From: Chromobacterium sp. IIBBL 290-4
Lineage (GTDB): Bacteria > Pseudomonadota > Gammaproteobacteria > Burkholderiales > Chromobacteriaceae
Assembly: GCF_024207115.1 (NCBI RefSeq)
Contig: NZ_CP100128.1
Span: 4,092,001-4,156,000, forward strand
Length of the DNA: 64,000 nucleotides
Direction of reading: 5' to 3'
Position numbers and translations under genes: made by a program. Shown here piece by piece: positions 28,998-37,525 of the stretch. The notes beneath the pieces were generated by a model. That model did no database searches. It saw only the letters and a program-made list of their open reading frames with translations, and was not told the origin of the DNA. The first letter of the stretch is position 1, and every line of letters starts with the position of its first letter.

Positions 28998-29783
28998 CTA
29001 CTGGGCATCGACAGGTTCCAAGCCCACCCTCTCCACCTTGAGCGGAGGCGAGGCCGACGGCAACCAGCGTTGATAAAGCTTGCGGTAGCTGCCGTCATGC
29101 TTGAGATCGCGCAAAACCCCTTCCCAAGCGGCAATCGTCGCGCGCGGCGTGCCCTTTGAAAAAGCCAGATACAAATCCACCTTCTCCAGAGGCGCCAGCA
29201 ATTCGATCTCATTGCGATCCAAGCCCGCCTTATCCATCACGCTGGCCACCACGCTGTCGCCCTCCGACCACAGCGTCACGCGATCCGAATGCAGCAGCAA
29301 GGCTGATTGTTCCGGAGTTGCGCTCTCGACGATATTGCGAAAGCCATGCTTGCGGGCCACCGATAGGAAAATACTGCTGCGAAAGGCTGTCAGCGGCGCG
29401 TCCAGCATTTTCTCGCCCATCGCCTTCAGCCTGCTCGCCTCGCCGCGCCGGCAATACAAATTGATGTCAGCCCGCGCCACCGGCCCCACCATGGTCATCA
29501 GCGCCTCTCGCTCCGCCGAGCGCCCCAGCACAAACAGCATGACATTGGGCCGATTGAGGACATAACTGTAGGCCCTGGCCCAAGGCACCAGCTTCACCGG
29601 CGCGGAAACATGCAGGCGCGAACGGATCATGTCCACCAGTTCCACCGCCATGCCCTTGACTTCCGAGCCCTCGGCGTAACTCAAAGGCGGCCACTCGTCC
29701 GTATAGATGGCAAGCTCGCCATCGCCCCCTCTGGCCCAAGCGCTCGCCAACAGCGCGATGGCCAACACCCACCCTTTCCGCAT
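28998..29783 (-). CDS. Periplasmic family-3 solute-binding-like protein
   Basis: A 261-residue SBP_bac_3/PBPb-fold protein. A signal peptide (RKGWVLAIALLASAWA) is followed by ELAIYTDEWPPLSYAEG, the typical beginning of amino-acid-binding-like domains. No permease or ATPase is adjacent; orphan proteins of this group can be sensors or scavengers rather than transporter parts. The frame extends to 29906, but ATG 29783 begins the signal peptide and is preferred. Confidence 0.82.
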   Translation of the reverse strand: MRKGWVLAIALLASAWARGGDGELAIYTDEWPPLSYAEGSEVKGMAVELVDMIRSRLHVSAPVKLVPWARAYSYVLNRPNVMLFVLGRSAEREALMTMVGPVARADINLYCRRGEASRLKAMGEKMLDAPLTAFRSSIFLSVARKHGFRNIVESATPEQSALLLHSDRVTLWSEGDSVVASVMDKAGLDRNEIELLAPLEKVDLYLAFSKGTPRATIAAWEGVLRDLKHDGSYRKLYQRWLPSASPPLKVERVGLEPVDAQ

Positions 29784-30055
29784 ACGCGACTCGCCGAGAA
29801 ACCATCCTCCACTTATCATACTCAAGGCAGGCCAGGCCCGCCGCCAAGAAGGCGGGATGGAAAGGCGCCGACGCAAAGCCCCGGCCACACTCAAAAAAGC
29901 ATGCAATTAGCTGTTTAAAAAGACAGTTTTCTCCATTTCTAGTTGTACCTACTTATAAACAAATCACCTCGTCGCTCGTATCATGAGATGGCAGTTGTCC
30001 ACCTGTTCCCGCCACAAGCGGTCTACAGGCAACATATCCTCATGAGGTGAGCGTC

Positions 30056-30319
30056 ATGCTTGACAGTAACTTCGACATGGATGTGCCGTTGGAGGCCATC
30101 CTGCAACGCCCTCTGACCTGCTTCGAAAAGCAACAGATTCAGGAGCAGTCGGCCAAGTCGGCAGAATCCTGCGCAATCTCAAGCGATGAGGATATGGTGC
30201 CTCCGCCATTGCGCCGCCGCCTGAAAGACATGGCCAAGCTGCAAGTCATCCGAATGGAGGCCATTCCCCACGGATGCCCGCAGCAAAGCCAGTCTCTTTT
30301 TGACGCGGAACTCGCCTGA
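30056..30319 (+). CDS. Small protein of unknown function
   Basis: An 87-residue protein from ATG 30056, with GAGGTGA at ideal distance; a GTG three codons earlier overlaps that site. It is hydrophilic, with no signal or membrane segment. It begins with a short acidic stretch (LDSNFDMDVPLEAIL), then a helical Gln/Lys/Ser region and a PPPLRRRLKDM basic helix. I recognise no family. It stands alone behind an A/T-rich upstream region. Confidence 0.6.
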   Translation: MLDSNFDMDVPLEAILQRPLTCFEKQQIQEQSAKSAESCAISSDEDMVPPPLRRRLKDMAKLQVIRMEAIPHGCPQQSQSLFDAELA

Positions 30320-30376
30320 GCCCCATGCCCAGGCCAGCCTCCGGCAAGAGAACGTAGCGGCCGCCTCTGGCAGCCG

Positions 30377-30871
30377 CTACGTTTTGCTCTTACGCGAGGC
30401 GCTTGAGGTCGCCGGCCCGCCGCTTTCGCTATCTGGCGCGGTGAGGAAACGCGGACCAGGCCCTTGCTTGCCGACAGCATCGCCCGGGTTATACAACTGG
30501 CAATGATGCAATGACAGGCAGCCGCAGCCAATGCACGAATCCAATTTGTCCCGCAATTGGGACAGCGCATCTATCCTGTTCTGCAACAAGCCCCGCCACG
30601 CCTGGGAAATAAGCGCCCAATCATCGGCGGAAGGCGTGCGCTGAAGAGGCAAACGAGAGAGCGCGTCTGCGATTTCTTGCAAGCTCATGCCCAAGGATTG
30701 GGCGATCCTGATGAATGACACCCGGCGAATCACGTCTCGATGGTAATGCCGGGTTTTGCCGGCCTCGCCCACGCTGCGAATCAAGCCTTTCGACTCATAA
30801 AAACGCAAGGCGCTGGCTGCCACGCCCGTTCGTTTGACCACTCGGCCTATGCTGATCCACCCCTCGCTCAT
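30377..30871 (-). CDS. soxR: Redox-sensing MerR-family activator SoxR
   Basis: A 164-residue regulator with N-terminal MerR helix-turn-helix (ISIGRVVKRTGVAASALRFY) and the [2Fe-2S] ligands C113-x2-C116-x-C118-x5-C124 (CIGCGCLSLHHC), as in SoxR. Oxidation by redox-cycling compounds activates it. It is divergent from a flavodoxin/VOC operon whose promoter has a SoxR-type 19-base spacer and palindrome, so the neighbours are its likely targets. The Ser/Gly-rich tail is longer than in E. coli SoxR. Confidence 0.95.
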   Translation of the reverse strand: MSEGWISIGRVVKRTGVAASALRFYESKGLIRSVGEAGKTRHYHRDVIRRVSFIRIAQSLGMSLQEIADALSRLPLQRTPSADDWALISQAWRGLLQNRIDALSQLRDKLDSCIGCGCLSLHHCQLYNPGDAVGKQGPGPRFLTAPDSESGGPATSSASRKSKT

Positions 30872-30879
30872 GCCCGCCC

Positions 30880-30910
30880 TTGACTTGAAGTTAACTTTAA
30901 CTTTGATACT
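30880..30910 (+). promoter_or_regulatory. SoxR-type promoter with 19-base spacer
   Basis: TTGACT (30880-30885) and GATACT (30905-30910) are separated by exactly 19 bases, the overlong spacer typical of MerR-family targets. Inside lies the perfect palindrome AAGTTAACTT (30888-30897), the same core as in the E. coli soxS SoxR site. It faces the flavodoxin operon and starts 9 bases upstream of the soxR start. Confidence 0.85.
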
Positions 30911-30940
30911 AGCATTTCAATGACAAAAGCACATCGCGCC

Positions 30941-31519
30941 ATGAACAATATTCTGATCATCTACTACTCCTCCGCCGGCAGCACGCATCAGCTAGCCGAA
31001 GCCATCGCAGAGGGCGCGGCGCAGCACGGCCAGCCCAGCCTGCTGCGCATCGAATCCAGGCAAATCATGGAAGGACGCTATTCCTTGCAGGCTTGCAAGC
31101 ATGCGCTTGAGCAGGCCGACGCTATCATTTTCGGCAGCCCTACTTATATGGGCGGGCCGGCGGCGCAGTTCAAATCCTTTGCCGACGCCAGCAGCGAAGC
31201 CTGGTGCCGACAGGCCTTGGCCGGAAAAATCGCCGCCGGCTTCACTGTAGGCGGCAGCCCCAATGGCGATCAACAAGCCACCTTGGCGTATTTCGCCACC
31301 TTGGCGGCCCAACACGGCATGCTGTGGTGCGGACTGGATATCGCCAATGGACAACAGGCGCACAAACTAAACCGCCTGGGCTGCCAGCTCGGCGCCACCG
31401 CGCACTGCCCGGATGGCACGCCGCACCCTCTAGACCTCGCCACCGCCCGCCACCTTGGCGAACGTGTCGCGCGCATGGCAAGCCGCCTTGGCACGCGCTC
31501 GCCCGCGGAGGCCGCATGA
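30941..31519 (+). CDS. Flavodoxin-fold NAD(P)H-quinone-reductase-like protein (WrbA-like)
   Basis: A 192-residue flavodoxin-fold protein. The FMN phosphate loop is YYSSAGSTHQLA, and GSPTYMGGPAAQFKSF and TVGGSPNGDQQATL complete the flavin site, as in WrbA-type enzymes that reduce quinones by two electrons. ATG 30941 starts at the first beta strand; ATG 30920 would be almost leaderless given the promoter position. As first gene behind the SoxR promoter it probably detoxifies redox-cycling quinones. Its stop overlaps the VOC gene by four bases. Confidence 0.85.
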   Translation: MNNILIIYYSSAGSTHQLAEAIAEGAAQHGQPSLLRIESRQIMEGRYSLQACKHALEQADAIIFGSPTYMGGPAAQFKSFADASSEAWCRQALAGKIAAGFTVGGSPNGDQQATLAYFATLAAQHGMLWCGLDIANGQQAHKLNRLGCQLGATAHCPDGTPHPLDLATARHLGERVARMASRLGTRSPAEAA

Positions 31520-31923
31520 CGCCCGCTATCGCGCGAATTGACCACATTCACCTCTACGTGCGGGATAGACGCGCTGCGCAAAACTGGTATCGCCGAGTAT
31601 TGGGACTGGAGGCCGTGCCATCGCTAGCCTTCTGGAACCAGGATGGAGGACCGTTAACGCTGACGGACCGCGATGACATTCTGCATCTCGCCCTATTCGA
31701 GCAGCCTGAGCCCATGCCAAGCCCAGTCATCGCGCTCGCGGCAAGCGCCGCCGACTTCTGGGAGTGGCGCAAGCACCTGGAAACGCAATTGGCCATGCCT
31801 TTGAAGGTAGTCGATCACCATATTTCATGGTCGATGTATTTTGCCGACCCCGATGGCAATCGTTTTGAAATCAGCAGCTATGACTATGTCGAAATAGCGG
31901 CGGCTATTCCCTCTCGCAGCTGA
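31516..31923 (+). CDS. VOC-superfamily protein in the SoxR operon
   Basis: A 135-residue glyoxalase/bleomycin-resistance-fold protein: RIDHIHLYVRD at the start (His as first metal ligand), LHLALFEQ in the middle and SMYFADPDGNRFEISSYD at the end (Glu as last ligand). VOC proteins are metal-dependent isomerases or dioxygenases, or metal-independent binders of toxic small molecules. The ATG overlaps the flavodoxin stop, so it is cotranscribed and probably SoxR-controlled. Specific substrate unknown. Confidence 0.85.
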   Translation: MTPAIARIDHIHLYVRDRRAAQNWYRRVLGLEAVPSLAFWNQDGGPLTLTDRDDILHLALFEQPEPMPSPVIALAASAADFWEWRKHLETQLAMPLKVVDHHISWSMYFADPDGNRFEISSYDYVEIAAAIPSRS

Positions 31924-32104
31924 AGTGCAAACGGACCTCCCATAAGGAGCATTTTAGATTGATGCCGCCCCCGCATTTTACGGGTATCCGTTTTTCATGA
32001 GATCTCACCACACACTGGCATCTGGACCAGCCCCGGACAAGCCTCCCCAAACTAGTGTTGCCATCAATTTTCTAGCCCGCAGCTTTTCCTTGACACCCCT
32101 GCCA

Positions 32105-33257
32105 GGGAAGGTCTGAACAAGCTACTGCGCAAACAGAAATGCAACTTATCGCAGGCGCTTCGGCAGTAGACCAGTCGATTTCAGGCCGCCCGCCATCAGG
32201 ATGACCGGGCCTCCCGGTCATCCATCCCTTTAGTTTCCCGCCAGCAAGGTCTTTCGCGCCAGCCAGATATTGACCAAGCCGAACAACGTCATCAGTTGCG
32301 AGTGTTTTTCTTTAAGCCGCGGTAGCGTGTTTTCAAGTAGCCAAACTGTTGCTTGACAACCCGGAAGGGATGCTCAAATTGGCCCGAATCTTGGTTTTAC
32401 CGTTTCGACCAAGCGGACCTGCCGGTCATTTGCCGAATCCGTCAGCGCTTTGCGCTGGCCGGCCTCATGGCGATCCACCAGCGCGCCGCTCGCGATGGGT
32501 ATTCGGCTCGCTGGTGCACGCCAGCAAAGCCGGCGTCGCCAAACATATCGATTTACTCGCCGGGCAGCAACTGATCGACCATCGTGACATCTGCCACATT
32601 GGCGGCGGTGCCGGCCACGCGATGCACCAGTCCAGCTTGGGCATCGACCCCGATATGGGCTTTCATACCGAAGTACCACTGTTTGCCCTTCTTCCGATGC
32701 ATGTCCGGGCCGCGCTCGCCCTGGGCGTTCTTGGTGGAGCTGGGCGCGTGAATCAGGGTAGCATCGACGATGGCGCCTTGCTTCAACATCAGTCCCTTGT
32801 CGGGGAGATGCTGGCGGATGGCGGCAAACAGGGCATGGGTCAGTTGGTGCTTCTCCAGCAGACGGGGAAAGTTCAGCAGGGTGGTTTCGTCCGGGATGCG
32901 TTCAGGGAGAGGCCGGCGAACTGGCGCATGGAGGCGATCTCGTACAGGCGTTCCTCCAAGGAAGGATCTGACAGGCTGTACCACTGCTGAAGGCAGTAGA
33001 CACGCGGCATGGCGGACAGCGGATAGGAGCGGCGACCATTGCCGGGCTTGGGGCAAACCGGAGCGATGGCGGCTTCCCGTTGCGGCCAAGGCATGACCTG
33101 ATCCATCTCACCCAGAAAGATTTCGCGGCGAGTGCGATTCTTCTTGGCGGCAAGTTCGAGATCGGAGAAGGTCATCTGCTGCCGCATGGCGGCATCCTGG
33201 CTCAGGCTGAGGTGGAATCAGTTGACGGGAAGACCGGGGACTTGTTCAGGCCTTCCC
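32105..33257 (-). mobile_element. Degenerate IS5-family insertion sequence (about 1.15 kb)
   Basis: Terminal inverted repeats are visible: GGGAAGGTCTGAACAAG at 32105 and its inverted partner, with one mismatch (GGGAAGGCCTGAACAAG), ending at 33257. The ends and the transposase resemble IS5 itself. Target duplication is not clear (A|GGG on the left, CCC|TAG on the right). The single transposase gene is broken by frameshifts, so the element is dead unless helped in trans. It lies between the VOC gene and the crotonase operon; no interrupted gene is recognisable. Confidence 0.88.
32230..33187 (-). pseudogene. Frameshifted IS5-type DDE transposase
   Basis: Reading starts at ATG 33187 (MRQQMTFSDLELAAKK) and matches the IS5 transposase up to MRQFAGLSLNAS. 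It then continues in another frame (PDETTLLNFPRLLEKHQ, then IVDATLIHAPSSTKN with the first catalytic Asp, and WYFGMKAHIGVD). After VDQLLPGE it shifts again near 32550 and ends around a TAA at 32230 with LLAGN. At least two frameshifts separate the parts, one near 32890 and one near 32550. An intact copy would be about 320 residues. Confidence 0.88.
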
Positions 33258-33292
33258 TAGCTGCCAAAGGACGATGTGCGATACGATACGCC

Positions 33293-34108
33293 CTAATCCC
33301 TGAAGCTGACTTCCTGCTTCATCATGGCGGCCATGCCGGCCTTTTGGATATCTTCCGAGATCAGCATTGCCGCATTCCAGCCGGCGACGAATTGCAAACC
33401 ATCGGCCACGCTGCGGTCGCGGCTGTAGTTCAGCACTTCCTTGCTGCCGCGCACCGCCAGCGGCGATTTGCCGGCGATCAAGCGGGCGCTCTGCATGGCT
33501 GCGGCCAGCACCGCCTCTGCATCGGCCAACACCTTGTTGACCAGGCCCACATCCAGCGCCTCTTGCGCCACCATGTCGCGGCCGGTCAAGGCCAGCTCGC
33601 GCGCCACGCCCTCGCCCACCACGCGCGGCAGGCGCTGCAGCGAACCGACATCGGCCACCATGCCGATATCCACCTCGCGCACGCCGAACACGGCGTCCTC
33701 GGCTGCGAAACGGAAGTCCGCCGCCAGCGCGATATCCAGGCCGCCGCCCAGGCAAGCGCCATGGATCGCGGCGATCACCGGCTTGCGGCAACGTTCCAGA
33801 CTGGTGACGCAATCTTGCAGATCCAGGATCACCCGGCGCAGCTTGTCGCGCTTGCGGCCTTCGCACTCGTCCTGAATCAGCGACTGCAAGCTCATCAGCA
33901 TGGACAGGTCGATGCCGGCGCAAAAATGCTTGCCGTGTCCGGCCAGCACCACCGCGCGCACGCCCGCCTCGCCGTCGGCCCAATCCAGCGCCTCGCGCAA
34001 GTCTTGCCACATCTGCTGGTTCAGCGAGTTGGCCTTGTCGCCGCGATTGAAGCGCAGCAAAGCCACCTTGTCGCTCAGCTCCACCGTCAGGGTTTGCAGG
34101 GTAATCAT
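33293..34108 (-). CDS. Enoyl-CoA hydratase/isomerase (crotonase) family
   Basis: A 271-residue crotonase-fold protein with oxyanion-hole loops HFCAGIDLSML and IHGACLGGGLDIAL, and Asp/Glu residues after VFGVREVDIGMVADVG as in dienoyl-CoA isomerases (ECH1-like). It acts on acyl-CoA in fatty-acid or related degradation. ATG 34108 overlaps the stop of the DUF4442 gene by four bases; the frame open to 34150 is inside that gene. Third gene of a TetR-led operon. Confidence 0.88.
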   Translation of the reverse strand: MITLQTLTVELSDKVALLRFNRGDKANSLNQQMWQDLREALDWADGEAGVRAVVLAGHGKHFCAGIDLSMLMSLQSLIQDECEGRKRDKLRRVILDLQDCVTSLERCRKPVIAAIHGACLGGGLDIALAADFRFAAEDAVFGVREVDIGMVADVGSLQRLPRVVGEGVARELALTGRDMVAQEALDVGLVNKVLADAEAVLAAAMQSARLIAGKSPLAVRGSKEVLNYSRDRSVADGLQFVAGWNAAMLISEDIQKAGMAAMMKQEVSFRD

Positions 34109-34617
34109 GCCGCTTTCGCCTCCGGACGCTTCTTGGGGATCCAGGCCCACAGCATTTCACAGATGATGGGCGGCTCGCCCGATTCGTCGGTGACCTCCAC
34201 GCTGACCAGCACTTCGCCCTTCTCCTGCTCGTACATGGTCTGGATCTGCTGCGGGCTCAGCGTCGCCACGGCCTTCATATCGCCCTGCGAACGCTTGATG
34301 TAATTGACCTTCATCGACTTGAGCAGCATCAGCTTGTCGTCCGGCATATTCATGCCCACCACAAAGCCGGTGGAGGTTTCCGCCAGCAGCGCCATCGCCG
34401 CCGCATGCACGCCGCGGATGTGGTTCTGCACCTTCTTGCGGTTGCGGATGCTCACGGTCAGTTTATCGTGGCCCACCTCATCGAAACGCAGCCCGGCGGT
34501 GGACAGGAAAGGCACGATCTTGCCGAACATCATCGACAGCACCGGACGGCGCCAACCTAGCGGCAGACGGCCCACCTTGTCGGCGATCCGGCTCATGCTG
34601 TTCTTGCGGTACTCCAT
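34105..34617 (-). CDS. DUF4442 hotdog-fold thioesterase-like protein
   Basis: A 170-residue protein of the DUF4442 (PaaI/YiiD-like) hotdog group. The central hotdog helix is preceded by VQNHIRGVHAAAMALLAE and followed by the strands KVNYIKRSQGDMKAVATL and EVLVSVEVTDESGE. Such proteins hydrolyse or bind acyl-CoA thioesters. It lies three bases after the TetR gene and overlaps the crotonase gene by four bases, supporting a role in acyl-CoA metabolism. Confidence 0.8.
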   Translation of the reverse strand: MEYRKNSMSRIADKVGRLPLGWRRPVLSMMFGKIVPFLSTAGLRFDEVGHDKLTVSIRNRKKVQNHIRGVHAAAMALLAETSTGFVVGMNMPDDKLMLLKSMKVNYIKRSQGDMKAVATLSPQQIQTMYEQEKGEVLVSVEVTDESGEPPIICEMLWAWIPKKRPEAKAA

Positions 34618-34620
34618 GGT

Positions 34621-35238
34621 TTACCCCTCTATCGTTCTCGTGTCGTTATTCTGGATTGGCTCCGCCAGCCCCAGCATGGTTCTGGCTTGCTCCTTCAGCA
34701 TCGGCAGCGCGGCCTCGTCTATCCGCGCCAGTTGCAAACCGCCTTGCAGGGCGGAAAACAACAGCATGCCGACGGCCTCCGGCGCGCCGGAATAGGCCAT
34801 CTGCCCCGCATCGCGCCCTTCCCGGACAATGGCTACCGCCCATTGCCGCATCTCGTCGATGAACGCCGCCGCCTCTTCCCGCATATCATCGGGCAGCGTC
34901 TGGAATTCGGTGCTGAAAATGCCGCTGGGGCAGATTTGCTTGTCCTGCCGGTAATACTGGTCCGACAGGCCGAAATAGCTTTCCAGCCGGCGCGCCGCGT
35001 CCCAGTCCGCCTGCTGCTCGATGAAGCGCTGAAAACGGCGGCGGTAACGCTGGATCAGCGCCACGCCCAAATCGTTTTTCTTGGGAAAATGGTAATGTAT
35101 GGCCGCGTTGCGCACGCCCAGGGCCGAGCTGATGTGCTGATAGCTGAAGCCGTTGTAGCCGCGCGTCAGCAACAGCTCCTCGGCCAGATCGAGGATGCGC
35201 TTGCGGGTGTCGTTTTTGCTGTCGGAACCAATGCTCAT
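34621..35238 (-). CDS. TetR-family repressor of an acyl-CoA operon
   Basis: A 205-residue regulator with N-terminal helix-turn-helix (LTRGYNGFSYQHISSALGVRNAAIHYHF) and a C-terminal helical ligand domain of the YcdC/TetR_C type. It is the first gene before the DUF4442 and crotonase genes. A perfect palindrome 13 bases upstream of its ATG is a likely autoregulatory operator. An acyl-CoA ligand is inferred from the operon. ATG 35238 is chosen; TTG one codon upstream is less likely. Confidence 0.9.
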   Translation of the reverse strand: MSIGSDSKNDTRKRILDLAEELLLTRGYNGFSYQHISSALGVRNAAIHYHFPKKNDLGVALIQRYRRRFQRFIEQQADWDAARRLESYFGLSDQYYRQDKQICPSGIFSTEFQTLPDDMREEAAAFIDEMRQWAVAIVREGRDAGQMAYSGAPEAVGMLLFSALQGGLQLARIDEAALPMLKEQARTMLGLAEPIQNNDTRTIEG

Positions 35239-35250
35239 CAAATCACTCTA

Positions 35251-35266
35251 CTTACTGGTTAGTAAG
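35251..35266. promoter_or_regulatory. TetR-type operator palindrome
   Basis: CTTACTGGTTAGTAAG: six-base perfect arms around GGTT, 13 bases upstream of the TetR start. TACT/AGTA half-sites are common for TetR regulators of fatty-acid genes. Confidence 0.7.
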
Positions 35267-35368
35267 GTGTCAATCGCCTGTCGCGCGGAACCACGCGACG
35301 GCGGCCATGCCCTAAAATGGGATGAACGCCTCCACTCTCCGCGCCCCGCGCGGACAACCTGGGTAAAC

Positions 35369-37435
35369 ATGACAGAACAACATCTCCCTGAATTGGAACT
35401 CTCCTTGCGGCAGCTATGCCGCGATCCAGGCCAAACCGACGCCCTCGCGGCGCTGGTGGCGGCCGTGCGCCCCAGCGACCGCCAGCCGCCGCAGCACGCC
35501 ACCGTCAATCTGCAAGCGCTGTCCTTTCTGCTGGAACACCATCCGGACTACCGCCAGGCCTTGCGCCAGGCCTTGTGCACGCTGCTGGCCGAAACCCGGC
35601 AGATCCCGCTCTACACGGAGGCCGGCATCCTGGCCAACGACGGCTTCGGCACTACGCTGATCCGCCGCCTGGGCGAGCGCGCCTTGCCCATGCCCTACAA
35701 TCCGGACTCGCTGCGCGATCGCTTCGGCCGCTTGTTCAACCACAAGCATGACTACATCTGGCTGGATTCGGTGCCGGACGCCACCTGGCACTCCTTGTGG
35801 AAAGCATTGGCCTGGAACGAAGCGCCCAATCACGACAGCGCCCGCAATACCCGGCTGCAACTATTGGAATCGGTGCAGGTGCTGGCCGCCCGCATCACCG
35901 CCATCGGCCTGGAGCCGGAATTGGTGCGCGTCTGCCCGGAGGTGGAGCGCTTCGCTTCGCCCTTCATGCATTTGAACGCCGAAGTGCAGCGCTACGTGGA
36001 TGTCTGCCACCAGGCCCTGGTGGACGGCGCCGCGCCGGCGGAAGACGAAAAGCAGATTCTAGTCTTGCTGGAGCAATGCGAAGCCATTCTGGGCAAGGTG
36101 CGCAAGAACGCCGCCCGCTACGGCATTTCGGTCAGTCTGACCTATCACGGCCTGCGCCTGGGACAGAGCATAGCCCGCTTGCGCGCGCTGCTTGAATTGC
36201 TCTCGCCCGAGCATAATCCAGCGCAGCGTCCCGAATTGTTCAAGCTGATCGTGGACTTCGCCCAGGCCGAAAACCGCAAGTACAGCCTCCGCGACCTGTT
36301 CAAATCCAATACCGAGCTGCTGGCGCTGCAGGTCACCGAGCACGCCGGCCGCCACGGCGAGCATTACATCGCGGAAGACCGCCGCGACTGGGCCAAGATG
36401 GGCAAGGCCGCGATGGGCGCCGGCCTGATCGTCGGCTTCATGGCGCTGATCAAGCTGATGCTGGCGCGCGGCCACCTGCCCTTGCTGCTGGAAGGCATCG
36501 CCTTCGGCCTCAATTACGCCATCGGCTTCATCATCGTGCAGATTCTGCACTTCACCATCGCCACCAAGCAGCCGGCGATGACAGCCGCCCGCCTGGCGGC
36601 CGCGCTGCACGAAAAGAACGGCCGCAAAAAGCAGCTGGACGATCTGGCCGACTTGATCGTCAAAGTCGCGCGTACCCAGTTCATCGCCATCGTCGGCAAT
36701 GTGCTGCTGGCCATCCCCACCGCCGCGCTGATCGCGCTGGGCTGGCATTATCTGTTCGGTGCGCCGGTGGTGGACGCCGCCAAGGCGCAGAAGCTGCTGC
36801 ATGAGATCGACCCCATCCACAGTCTGGCGCTGCCGCATGCCGCCATCGCCGGCGTATTCCTGTTCCTGTCTGGCCTGATCGCCGGTTATTACGACAACAA
36901 GGCCATCTACCGCCGCATTCCGGAGCGGATCGCCAGCCATGCGCTGCTGCGCCGCGCCCTGGGCGAAAACCGCGCCTGGAAACTGGGGCACTATGTAGAG
37001 CACAATCTGGGCGCGCTGGCCGGCAATTTCTATTTCGGCATGTTCCTGGGCCTGACCGGCACCGTGGGCACCATGCTGGGCCTGCCGCTGGACATCCGCC
37101 ACATTACCTTTTCCTCGGCCAACCTGGCGTTCGCCAGCGTGGCGCTGGACTTTCAGGCGCCCTTGTCCGCCGTGCTGCTGGGAACAGCCGGCGTGGCGTT
37201 GATAGGCTTGGTGAACCTCGGCGTCAGCTTCGCGCTGGCCTTATGGGTGGCCTTGCGCTCCCGCAAGCTGTCAGCCTCCATGCTGCTGCCGCTGCTGCCC
37301 ATCCTGGCTCGACGCTTCCTGCGCCAGCCGCAATCCTTCTTTGTGCCGCCCCGCCCGGCTGCCGTAGAGGCCGGCGGCGCGCCGCTCCCAAGCCCGGGCG
37401 AACCTGCGCCGGAAGTAGCGAAGACCCCTGATTGA
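35369..37435 (+). CDS. COG4389 membrane protein (often labelled site-specific recombinase Gcr)
   Basis: A 688-residue protein. The N-terminal ~330 residues are soluble and helical (NDGFGTTLIRRLGERALP; LFNHKHDYIWLDSVP). The rest has about six to seven membrane segments from residue 345 on, and a proline-rich tail. The family is found in Neisseriales and other betaproteobacteria and carries the name recombinase in databases, yet no Tyr- or Ser-recombinase catalytic motif is visible and the topology is that of an inner-membrane protein. The start is ATG 35369 (TEQHLPELELSL). Function unknown. Confidence 0.85.
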   Translation: MTEQHLPELELSLRQLCRDPGQTDALAALVAAVRPSDRQPPQHATVNLQALSFLLEHHPDYRQALRQALCTLLAETRQIPLYTEAGILANDGFGTTLIRRLGERALPMPYNPDSLRDRFGRLFNHKHDYIWLDSVPDATWHSLWKALAWNEAPNHDSARNTRLQLLESVQVLAARITAIGLEPELVRVCPEVERFASPFMHLNAEVQRYVDVCHQALVDGAAPAEDEKQILVLLEQCEAILGKVRKNAARYGISVSLTYHGLRLGQSIARLRALLELLSPEHNPAQRPELFKLIVDFAQAENRKYSLRDLFKSNTELLALQVTEHAGRHGEHYIAEDRRDWAKMGKAAMGAGLIVGFMALIKLMLARGHLPLLLEGIAFGLNYAIGFIIVQILHFTIATKQPAMTAARLAAALHEKNGRKKQLDDLADLIVKVARTQFIAIVGNVLLAIPTAALIALGWHYLFGAPVVDAAKAQKLLHEIDPIHSLALPHAAIAGVFLFLSGLIAGYYDNKAIYRRIPERIASHALLRRALGENRAWKLGHYVEHNLGALAGNFYFGMFLGLTGTVGTMLGLPLDIRHITFSSANLAFASVALDFQAPLSAVLLGTAGVALIGLVNLGVSFALALWVALRSRKLSASMLLPLLPILARRFLRQPQSFFVPPRPAAVEAGGAPLPSPGEPAPEVAKTPD

Positions 37436-37482
37436 TCCTATAAAAACTGTAGCAATCAAAACAAAAAGTTTGACCACCCTCG

Positions 37483-37499
37483 CCCCGCGCGGGGGTTTT
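37483..37499 (+). terminator. Short GC hairpin with T4 before the CZB gene
   Basis: CCCC-GCGC-GGGG followed by G and TTTT, 48 bases after the COG4389 stop. Modest stem, probable terminator. Confidence 0.5.
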
Positions 37500-37525
37500 G
37501 CAAGCAAGTATCGGCAGAGGTCGCT

